DNA from: Notospermus geniculatus
Lineage: Eukaryota; Nemertea; Pilidiophora; Heteronemertea; Lineidae
Length of the DNA: 64,000 bases
Reading direction: 5' to 3'
Assembly: GCA_002633025.1 (NCBI GenBank)
Contig: NMRB01000499.1
Span: forward strand, 119,297 to 183,296
Made by a program: the position numbers and the translations under genes. How positions within the stretch are numbered: position 1 is the first letter of the stretch; each line of letters starts with the position of its first letter. Below, one piece after another: positions 22,155-32,400 of this stretch. The notes beneath the pieces were generated by a model. It did not search any database and had not been told where the DNA came from. It saw only the letters and a program-made list of their open reading frames with translations.

Positions 22155-22756
22155 CCAAGCAGGGCTTGCACATTTCACAGATAATATTGGGCTTCAATAA
22201 GACTACTAGAAAGATTAACTTAACGGTCACTAGTTTATGCAAATTAGACTCCTCATTTGAATATTTTCCTATCAATTATCATAATCATTCTGATACCTAG
22301 TGACCAGCAGAAGATATTATGTTAATTCGGTGCAATTTACATATTCAACAAGCTCTAACTAAACCTAATGCTAAGTTTTTGAGATCTTGAATAAAAATGC
22401 AAGTAAAGCGAGGATAGGCCTAGTCGAAATGAGATTTACGGTAACACAAAAGATCGCAAGATGGGAGTACAACTCCATCTTTTGGCAGTGAAGAACATTG
22501 AAGTCGCAGTGGACTTTTCACGTAGGGAGGGGGAAAGTGCGGTGAGGCGTATTTGCAAGAACAGCACACCACACAACAGATCTTCGTCTTGTATCATCAA
22601 TATTCCCCGGCACGAGCAGTTCGTAGTTTTTCTGGCCGACTGGTTAAATTAGTACATGACGGACACTATCAGGAGGGCAAGTCCCCGGTCAAATTTGTGA
22701 TATTTTTTTACTTGTTCAGTGCGATCTCTGCAACTCATGGCACCAAAGGACCATTA

Positions 22757-22991
22757 AATACCCTGCATCATGTCAGGCTCGTGTCCTTCTATGCCCCTGG
22801 TATGAATTAAGTTCATTGTGATTCATAATTAGTGCACTGTTTGCTAATTAGTTGCGTCACAGACCTGACTTGTGCGATGTCACGTCCGTGACGCAACTTA
22901 TTAGCAAACAGTGCACTAATTATGAATCACAATGAATTTAATTCATACCAGGGGCACAGAAGGACAAGAGCCTGACATGATGCAGGGTATT
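22757..22991. repeat. 235-bp near-perfect palindrome
   Basis: Arms of about 105 bp are inverted around a 25-bp core. They run from ATACCCTGCATCATGTCAGG through GCCCCTGGTATGAATTAA and CAGTGCACTAATTATGAATC to GTGACGCAACT. Probably a foldback element. Confidence 0.88.
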
Positions 22992-23590
22992 ACATCTTTC
23001 TGTGGTTTCAAATTTTGCAGAAACAGCAATGAATAAGTGAAAGAATGTCACGTCCGTGACCGTGGATTTGCCCAGGAGATTTAAAGCAACGGACATATAT
23101 CTCTACGACTCAGATGGTGAAACCACATTTTATAAACATATTCTATGACCCTTTCTGCGACAAATCGGTGAAAACACAACCAGAAAACGACTGGTAAATG
23201 CACGTATAAAAGATTATATACAGAAACGTTTGTTAGAAAGATGGCATGAATTCTCAACAGGTGGCAGCACCTACACTCTGATACTGCAAGCCCTCTTTTA
23301 GTGCGGGGAGTGTCGCTACCATCTTGGCGTCATTTCATCTAATATTCCGTTTCCATAATTGCATAAGAATAGTTAGTACAGATGCATTAGAATAGGTTAC
23401 AGCACTGGTACTTTAGACAAGCCTAGTTCTACCACTTAACAATAGGTGGCACACAGTTTGAACAGATATCAATTTCAACTCAAATACATAACTAAGAAAC
23501 TGACCTATACCGAGTACTCAATAAGATGCATTTTGTCATTACGGAGAAAGTGTCTTGTTTCTAGCTAAAAACCTGAGAAATGGTCTTATC

Positions 23591-23785
23591 GCCATAGCAA
23601 ACGTGGCCATATCGCCATAGCAATATTGCCATAGCAACCATGGCAATATTGCCATAGCAACCGTGGCAATATTGCCATAGCAACTGTGGCAATATCACCA
23701 TAGCAATCATGGAAATATTACCATAGCAACCATGGCAATGTCGCCATAGCAACCGTGGCAATATTGCCATAGCAACCATGGCAAA
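23591..23785. repeat. 23-bp minisatellite of RFX X-box-like units
   Basis: About nine copies of GCCATAGCAACCATGGCAATATT. On the minus strand each unit reads ATTGCCATGGTTGCTATGGC, with words close to the RFX X-box consensus (GTTGCYATGGCAAC). Confidence 0.9.
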
Positions 23786-24121
23786 CTCTCCCATCTGTGT
23801 AGCACACCATGAAGCGAGGAAGACAGTGTGGGAGGTCCATAGATTTGAAACCGGTGTTTAAATCCTGGCGCATGAATAGCGCCAAGGCCACCTCTACTAA
23901 CATTCATTCCTAAATATCTTTTTTTGTGGATATGTCACTGTCCATGAGACTTTACCAGGGGAGGGGGATTTGACGAAAATTTTCATAAAATCTCGGTGCT
24001 GAATGAGTAAGCCGGCGTTGCCATGGTCACCAGCTTGTTTCCTCCAACACGTTACATAATCTCCACTTTATAAACAACCTGATGTATGACTATACAAACA
24101 ACAAAACAGAAAATATAAACA

Positions 24122-24901
24122 ACGTAAAATATACGGTCAACAAGTTTCGAGGTTACCCACAATGCCGAGGGAGACGCCACGGCAATGTCGGCTAGGGATA
24201 AAATCTGTACAAAGTATCAGTAAGTCCGCAAAAGACCAATATTTATGACTGAGCCCAGTTGTGTCCCAAATACGCCCGTAAGGCCTGTTTCCACTACAGT
24301 GGTTTAGCCACATTTCCACTACACTGGGTTTAGCCATGTTTTGCCATGGGTGAAGCAGTTTTCACACGTTTTGGGGAGTCCTTCAATGGTTTGGCGAATT
24401 ATTTCACTTGTGAACTATCCCAGTGCCTGTGAAAACTGCGCCGCACACCGCAAAACATAGCTGACACTGCCGTAGTGTCAACGGACCTTAATGAGCGGCT
24501 GAAGAGATTTTTGATTCAAAGTCCACAGTGCTCGCGATTCAATTCTTCACATGCATATCACCAGTAGAATCAACCGGTTTTGTAACTTTTCATCCCCTGA
24601 AACACTGAGGTACAATTCAGGCATATAAAAAGAATGGTTTCACAGGCAAATTATTTGAAATCATCATTAACTCACCACGGTGTATAATACTAGACGTCGA
24701 GCTCTTGATTCCCGCCCAAGTTTAAAATATTGTAGTACTTTCTAAATCCCATAGCAACAGAATGACCGAAAACTCAACTGAACCCAAGCAAACTCGGTTC
24801 AAACTCATTCCGTACAAGCCAGGCAACGTGTTCCATAAGTACCGGTAATTTCTTGACATTGATGAGTCATGTTTAAATTTATTTGAAGACAGTTCGTTCA
24901 T
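24122..24901. repeat. 780-bp tandem duplication, unit 1
   Basis: Starts ACGTAAAATATACGGTCAAC. Nearly identical to 24902-25681. Includes a TAAGGCC-ended MITE at 24279-24491. Confidence 0.93.
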
Positions 24902-25681
24902 ACGTAAAATATACGGTCAACAAGTTTCGAGGTTACCCACAATGCCGAGGGAGACGCCACGGCAATGTCGGCTAGGGATAAAATCTGTACAAAGATACTA
25001 GTAAGTCCGCATAGACAATATTTACGACTGAGCCCTGGTTGTGTCCCAAGTTTGTCCCTAAGGCCTGTTTCCACTACAGCGGTTTAGCCACATTTCCACT
25101 ACACTGGGTTTAGCCATGTTTTGCCATGGGCGATGCGGTTTTCACACGGTTTGGGGAGTCCTTCAATGGTTTGGCGAATTATTTCACTTGTGAACTATCC
25201 TAGTGCCTGTGAAAACTGTGCCGCACACCGCAAAACATAGCTGACACTGCCGTAGTGTCAACGGACCTTAATGTAGCGGCTGAAGAGATTTTTGATTCAA
25301 AGTCCACAGTGCTCGCGATTCAATTCTTCACATGCATATCACCAGTAGAATCAACTGGTTTTGTAACTTTTCATCCCCTGAAACACTGAGGTACAATTCA
25401 GGCATATAAAAAGAATGGTTTCACAGGCAAATTATTTGAAATCATCATTAACTCACCACGGTGTATAATACTAGACTTCGAGCTCTTGATTCCCGCCCAA
25501 GTTTAAAATATTGTAGTACTTTCTAAATCCCATAGCAACAGAAAGACCGAAAACTCAATTGAACCCAAGCAAACTCGGTTCAAACTCATTCCGTATAAGC
25601 CAGGCAACGTGTTCCATAAGTACCGGTAATTTCTTGACATTGATGAGTCATGTTTAAATTTATTTGAAGACAGTTCGTTCA
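24902..25681. repeat. 780-bp tandem duplication, unit 2
   Basis: Second unit, a few percent diverged from unit 1, with the same internal MITE at 25059-25271. The MITE predates the duplication. Confidence 0.93.
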
Positions 25682-25959
25682 TGACTGCAACTCACTTCTT
25701 GAAAAGTGTGTTGAAATACCTAACTGGATTGTGAGACAGCACGGTTCTGTAAACTGCACAGTGACACTGGTACTGAATTTTTTGTTATCATCAGAACTAA
25801 TATCCTCCATTACATGTTATATGAACAACTTTACAAAATGTTAAATATCATTGATCAACTGGCGTCTGCTTCCAGAGTCACCTTCTGAGGCGTTCGTTCG
25901 TCAACACGAATAAAACTGCCTCCTTTTGAGCTCAAGAATGAAGAGCTACACTCCATGGA

Positions 25960-26006
25960 TGACCTTGAACTTGATAAATGACCTTGAATTTGATAAATGA
26001 CCTTGA
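25960..26006 (-). promoter_or_regulatory. Cluster of TCAAGGTCA nuclear-receptor half-sites
   Basis: On the minus strand three exact TCAAGGTCA words (25960-25968, 25979-25987, 25998-26006) lie at 19-bp spacing. A variant is at about 26032 and a pair at 26094-26110. TCAAGGTCA is the ERR/NR5A extended half-site. The array is a 19-bp tandem repeat just past the 3' end of the R3HDM-like gene. Confidence 0.5.
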
Positions 26007-26036
26007 CCTTCATAAACAGTCACAACATGAGTGACC

Positions 26037-26042
26037 TTTATT
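26037..26042 (-). terminator. R3HDM: Candidate AATAAA polyadenylation signal
   Basis: AATAAA on the minus strand about 167 nt downstream of the TAA of the last R3HDM-like exon. Position is plausible for a 3' end; no cleavage evidence is available. Confidence 0.55.
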
Positions 26043-26208
26043 CATCAGTATCTCAATCTTGTGGAAACGAGTCCTGGCCTTGATCTTGACAAACGACCTT
26101 GACCTCTGACCTCCCAACATACCAAACTATCATTACACACAAGAAGCAGACGCCAGCCAATAACGTTTACATATTTCATAAATACAAGACCTACAAAAAT
26201 ATCAATCA

Positions 26209-26486
26209 TTAACTCGCCACATTTGATGTTGGAAGGACAAAATGACGATAACGCAGTTTATAGCTAGGACTCTTGTGATTGGCCAATATACTTTGAGCGG
26301 CCATGGCAGACGGGAATTCAGCGAGCACGGTGCACTCTGTTGCCAGCAAGTGGGGGTTGTTCTTCATGTGGGGTTCCGTAAGGTAATGGATTTTAGCGCC
26401 CTGTGATATTAGATCGCCGAGGATGGTCTCCAGTTCGGAACATTTCGTGGTTGGCGGAAGATCGTATACTTCTAGTACGTTATTGC
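26209..26486 (-). CDS. R3HDM: R3HDM-like last exon: C-terminal RRM-like domain
   Basis: Acceptor TTCTTTCAG precedes 26486, entry phase needs one upstream base, and TAA is at 26211-26209. The 91 residues begin NNVLEVYDLPPTTKCSELET and include GAKIHYLTEP, then CTVLAEFPSAMAAQSILANH and YKLRYRHF. In vertebrate R3HDM1/2 the C-terminus has the same layout (a DLTRTEADNLF helix, GAKIQWL, AVFPSPLAAQNA and FKLR). An ORF finder misses this exon because it lacks an early ATG. It shows that the gene extends past both copies of the penultimate-exon duplication. Confidence 0.9.
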
Positions 26487-29400
26487 CTGAAAGAAGACAT
26501 CAGAAGATAATTATGCAATCAAAAACGTGTCGGTGTTTAGACCTCCACACATTTTCTCCAGGTTGTGGTGTGATTTTCAGATACGCCCACCATATGGCGG
26601 CAGCACGGTGGAAAATAACAAAGGCTTTACACATGAATCACATGAACAGCAGGTCTAAGATACAGAATAGCACAAAATTGACACACAAAATGATAGTCTT
26701 TTCTAGAGTTTCAGATTGTAAAGCTCCACTTGAAAAAGACCCCGGTTGGGGTCGAAAATTCGTGAATTCTGGAGATTGAACAGCAGGTCTGACGGGATTG
26801 AATGAATCCAGACGTCAGCGGTGTCATATTTCCTTACCTTGGGGTATGGGAAAATAAAGGGGGACCCTCCAAATAGGGATCCCCCTCAAAGGACTAAAGA
26901 AAACTTTTTGTCAGCAGAGCGAGATGTCTGAAAATATAAATCAAGGGAGACATGAGTGTGATGGTGATCATATCATGAGAAGTTTCTAACAACGCTCATT
27001 CGTATCATCGGCCTGAGCCAAGAATCACAAAATCGGTTGATATTCCACCAGGGAAAATTCTGAACACGTGTGTTTCTTTGAAATGTTGCTTTTTCTGGAG
27101 GTTTAGTCCTTTGAGGGAAAGATCCACATGAAGGGCCGTATTCAAAAAGGGTGACCATCGCGCAATTGAGACTTAGACGCGTGTAACTTCACTAAATGCA
27201 CACACTTCCACCGTGCATTTAACGAAGTTACACGCAAGTCTTTAACACCTTTTTGAATACGGCCGAAGGGTTTACGATTTGTGCTTGAAGTGTCGAGAGA
27301 AGGGCTCAAGGCCCTGGTCGAGGTGAAAAAATAGTGAAGAAGAGAATATCAAAATGATGTCCCCGTGTGCCCTCCCTCTGGCGGAAAGATAAACGCAGCA
27401 GATTAGAAATAAGAAGGCCAAGTCCTTTTGGTTTTCACCGTTTTCACCAAATATTACAAATCCACACGCTTTTGTGCAGTTAATTCATCTACCCCAGGTT
27501 TGAGCAGACAGTATCTTCTGTTGAAGTTTTCTGAAAGCCTTGGAGACAAATTGGAAAGAATTTGAAGAAACATTCTTCAGATGGTTGATAGGAACAAACT
27601 TTCTTCAAATATTTTTCAATCTATACCATCGGATGTGAGAAAACTTTGACAGAAGATGCCGTCTGCTGGACTCTGGGGGTAATGGTGAGTTATGAAACGA
27701 ACACCAAACGCTGAGGCCGATACTATAATAGAAGGGCTTGGTGACAAAGCAAAGCTGAAGGCAATTTGTAAAATGTTAGACGGCAAAAATTATGGCGCAT
27801 GAAATAAGAGAAGTGTGTTAGTAAATGTTTGTAATGCGAGGGTGAAATATTTGTAGTTACCCCTAAAAACATCCTGGCATTAGCGAGGGGTTAGCCTCTA
27901 ATCCTGAGCAATACGCTCGGACCCTTTTATATCCCGGTCAGCAATAAGTGCAGCCGCCTTTTACAAACACCCCTTGCCGTGTAGTCCCGTGTTTGTGAGG
28001 GGTAGGGTTACATGCAGGGATCCAGTGCAGCATAGATTGTGTTATTTTTGTGAAATCCACTGTCCAGTCACAGCTGTGATTACGTAATCCGTTGTCCGGT
28101 CAAAGTTGGGATTTATAAGATATTCTGCGTTTGGTTAGATCTGCATGGAAACTACATGATGACTTAGACGGTGATCTCAAACGGTGCAGACGTACCCCAC
28201 AGACAAGATTTAACGACATTTCACAACTTCCAGACGAATATTTGGTAAATCAGACCCAATCAAGACAATCTCACGGAAAATATCAACATTTGTGACACGC
28301 TCCAGCAAAAGTAGGCGCATGTCGCAGGTGATCATCATTGGTCATCAGTTTACTCAACTATTATCACTGCTGTCCACTACTATTGTCAACCTGCAGAGAC
28401 GTACATGCCATTGTGTTGTAAGGCCATTAACCCTTTCCTCGGTTGTGACATGCGCAAACTTCTGCTAGATCGGGTCACATTTAAATATTCTATGCAATGC
28501 GACAAAAAACTTCGGGTGGAAATACCAGTAATTTCCTGTGGCCATATTTCCCCTTCAGCATATTAAACAATACAATTTTGTTTGACTATTAACTCAATTG
28601 TCTCAAAAATGTCCAGTGCCCAACTACAACCACACTGCCATCATATCTGCCAGCGTTACTCTGTTTCCTCATGCATGCCTTGTGCGTGATCAGTAGTTTC
28701 AACAGGAAGGTCAGAGGGCGCCACAGGTACGTCTTTGCATTCCTCACCTGATAATGCACTTTCTACTGACTCCTGACTTGACTGTGGCGTCAGAACGTGT
28801 TGGCTGTCCTTACTCCCCTGACTCTTCATCTTTCTGACCGGTTTACCAACCATCGGCACCGGGGGCACCAACCTGAAACGAAACGACACCAACAATGTTG
28901 AGGTCTGATACGCTGGATTAAAGGCAGCACTCCACATGAGCGTTTCCTCGCACAAATTGGATGGGTAACTCAACTGTAGGAACTATGGGCAGTCCATCTG
29001 TGTCACTTACTGTAAAGCAGGAAAATTTCGCGTGCAGGAAATTTTCGCGAATTTCGCGAGAGTGTATGAGTCGCGAAAATTTCCTGTCGCGAATATAAAT
29101 ACACGCAAGTGATAAATATGGTCCGTGAAAAAAAACCTGAAAAAATGGCAGAGAGTCGCGAAAATATCCTGCCGCAGATATGTCTATAATTCTTGATTCG
29201 CGAAAATTTCCAGCCGCGAAATTATCTTGCTTTACAGTATCTCAGCATAAGGAAACCAACAATGGTGAATTGCCCATAGACGGGTTGCATTCTGCTGTTT
29301 TGGTTTACAAAATGACGTCATCAACGGCGCCAGTTTGCGTGCGCACGTCAAACGACGTAACGTCATTGGTGGAACAGGGCGCCAATTTGCGCACGCAGCA

Positions 29401-32400
29401 TGTTTACATCGTGTGATGACGTCATTGAATATCCATCTATTGAGAGCCAACTCACCACCAAATCTCTCATGTAGAAGAGTGCCTTTTGGTTTCCCTATCA
29501 CATAGCTATTCATTGGAAAGTGCTCAGTGAGAGCTTTCCAATGAATACCTATGTGATAGGTTTTAGGTACCCTGAAGTCTTTTTTTGTAAATTCTTCAAA
29601 TTTGACCAAGTGTACTTTGGCAGTGAAATGGTTCTTTCTTCACTCATTTTGCAATGACTGTATTCATCGTTTCCACGACGTAACTCCGACAGTGTCCGCC
29701 ATTGCTGACGTCGCCGTAATGACGCAAAGGTGGTGGGCAAAATGCATTGCTTTGCTGAAGAAAGCTGGTGGGCAAAACGCGCAACGTCACAGAACGATGT
29801 AGGCCTGGGCCTACGTCATGGATATGATGAATACAGCTTACCTTGGTCTGACGAGGAGTGGCTGTACCGGTGGCCGGAAGTGGTGCTGAAGCGGTTGACC
29901 AATCATACGAATCTCGCCCGAGTTCAGCTGAGTCCGGACTTGAACACCAGGTGGCAACTGCTGTGGTGATGGTGCTTTCTGTACAATAGGTGACGTGACT
30001 GTCCCGGGTAAATGTCCTTGACCCTGCACAACCCGCTGATCCTTCCCGGCCGAGTCTGGCCCGTATAATTCACACGAACTCGGACGCTGCTGTTCCACGG
30101 GGAATATTTTCATTTGCGTGCCACTAGCACCACCTGGTGGCTGTTGTACAAACTGCGGTAGCGACCCTGGCGGAGGTGGCGTCGTATGAGATTGAATTTG
30201 TTGCATACTCATTTGCATATTTGGTCGAATGATCGGATATCCACCGGGGACTGGTTGGGTCGGCACTGCCGGATTGTACATGATCTGCGGCGACTGGGCC
30301 CGCTGGGTTTGTTGTTGTTGTTGTCCTTGGGACTGAACATGCGTAAAAGGTGAATAAGTTACAAACTGTTGAGGCGTACATGTATGTCAAATAGCCATGA
30401 AATGTGCCACCAAAGAGTGAATTTTGAACTTTGACCTCTGTGACCTTGAAAAGTAGGTCAAATCAAAAACCCAGGATTTATGTGATGTAGTCTCATCAGA
30501 GGAACCCACCATAAAAGTTTCGTGGTTCTAGCTAACAGCGTTCTGGAGATATGGGCGAAAGAAGGTTTTCACAAAGCGCCCCCTACAGGCCAGAGTGTAC
30601 AAGCAGCAGCGCTAAGTTTCGGTCCAGAGATAGTTTTTACCATAGGGAACCTGTACACCAAATTTCAAATCTGTAACCCAAGCGGTTTAGAAACGTGCCA
30701 CCCCTGTTAACGACGACGGACGACGGACGACAGACGACGACGGACGACGGACAACGCACCATGGGAGAAGCTCACCTCACAGAGGTGAGCTAAAAAGGGT
30801 GACCATCACGCGATTTTAAAGACTTTGACTCGTGTAACTTCACTAAATGCACACATAAATGCACACATTTCCACCATGCATTTGACGAAGTTACACGCGT
30901 CTAAGTCTTTAACACCTTTTTGAATACGGCCAAAGGGTTTACGATTTGTGCTTGAAGTGTCGAGAGAAGGGCTCAAGGCCCTGGTCGAGGTGAAAAAATA
31001 TTGAAGAAGAGAATATCAAAATGATGTCCACGTGTGCCCTCCCTCTGGCGGAAAGATAAATGAGGCAATTTAGAAATAACAAGGCCAAATCCCCCCGTTT
31101 TGTTTTCACCGTTTCGCCAAATATTACAAATCCACACGCTTTTCATCTGCCCCCAGGTTTGAGCAGACGACATCTTCTGTTGAAGTTTTCTAGAAGCCTT
31201 GGGAATGAATTGGAAAGAATTTGAAGAAACATTCTTCAGATGGTTGATAGGAACAACCTTTCTTCAAATATTTTTCAATCTATACCATATAGGATGTGAG
31301 AAAACTTTGACAGAAGATGCCGTCTGCTGGACTCTGGGGGTAATGGTGAGTTATGAAACGAACACCAAACGCTGAGGCCGATACTATAATAGAAGGGCTT
31401 GGTGACAAAGCAAAGCTGAAGGCAACCTGTAAAATGTTAGACGGCAAAAATTATGGCGCATGAAATAAGAGAAGTGTGTTAGTAAATGTTTGTAATGCGA
31501 GGGTGAAATATTTGTAGTTACCCCTAAAAATATCCTGGCATTAGCGAGGGGTTAGATCCTAATCCTGAGCAACACACTCGGACCCTTTTATATCCCGGTC
31601 AGCAATAAGTGCAGCCGCCTTTTACGAGCACCCCCATGCCGTGTAGTCCCGTGTTTGTGAGGGGTAGGGTTACATGCAGGGATCCAGTGCAGCATAGATT
31701 GTGTTATTTTTGTGAAATCCACTGTCCAGTCACAGCTGTGATTACGTAATCCGTTGTCCGGTCAAAGTAGGGATTTTTAAGATATTCTGCATTTGGTTAG
31801 ATCTGCATGGAAACTACATGATGACTTAGACGGTGATCTCAAACGGTGCACACGTACCCCCCAGACAAGATTTAACGACATTTCACAACTTCCAGACGAA
31901 TATTTGGTAAATCAGACCCAATCAAGACAATCTCACGGAAAATATCAACATTTGTGACACGCTCCAGCAAAAGTAGGCGCATGTCGCAGGTGATCATCAT
32001 TGGTCATCAGTATTCAGTTTACTCATCTATTATCACTGCTGTCCACTACTATTGTCAACCTGCAGAGACGTACATTTCAGCTATTGTGTTGTAAGACCGT
32101 TAACCCTGACATGTTCCTACTTTTGCTAGATCGGGTCACATCTAAATATTCTATGCAATGTGACAAAAAACTTCGGGTGGAAATACCAGTAATTTCCTGT
32201 GGACATATTTCCCCTTCAGCATATTAAACAATACAATTTTGTTTGACTATTGACTCAATCGTCTCAAAAATGTCCAGTGCCCAACTACAACCACACTGCC
32301 ATCCTATCTGCCAGCGTTACTCTGTTTCCTCATGCATGCCTTGTGCGTGATCAGTAGTTTCAACAGGAAGGTCAGAGGGCGCCACAGGTACGTCTTTGCA

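Larger units (their letters stand above)
27144..30379. repeat. 3.2-kb segmental duplication, copy A
   Basis: Colinear with 30792-33841. Includes a copy of the 125-nt R3HDM exon and the 3' half of the PQ-rich exon, cut off at 30379. Specific to this copy: MITEs at 29010-29237, 29277-29438 and 29658-29836. Only one unit of the 119-bp minisatellite is present. Confidence 0.93.

Noticed and set aside
23591-23785. CRISPR-like array
   Set aside because: Repeats are directly contiguous without unique spacers, in an animal genome; it is a minisatellite.
23561-23907. Minus-strand ORFs of repeated AMVAMAIL / CHGCYGNI
   Set aside because: Produced by the 23-bp minisatellite.
28656-28872. Initial reading of this exon as the terminal exon of the gene
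   Set aside because: A strong CAG|GTGAGG donor inside it matches the phase of the last exon at 26209-26486, which encodes the conserved C-terminal domain. The stop-containing form is kept only as an alternative.
29232-29609. Minus-strand ORF of 125 codons, with a related 101-codon ORF at 32935-33240
   Set aside because: In copy A the frame runs through two MITE insertions, and in copy B through the minisatellite; no splice context or domain. Possible chance intronic ORF.
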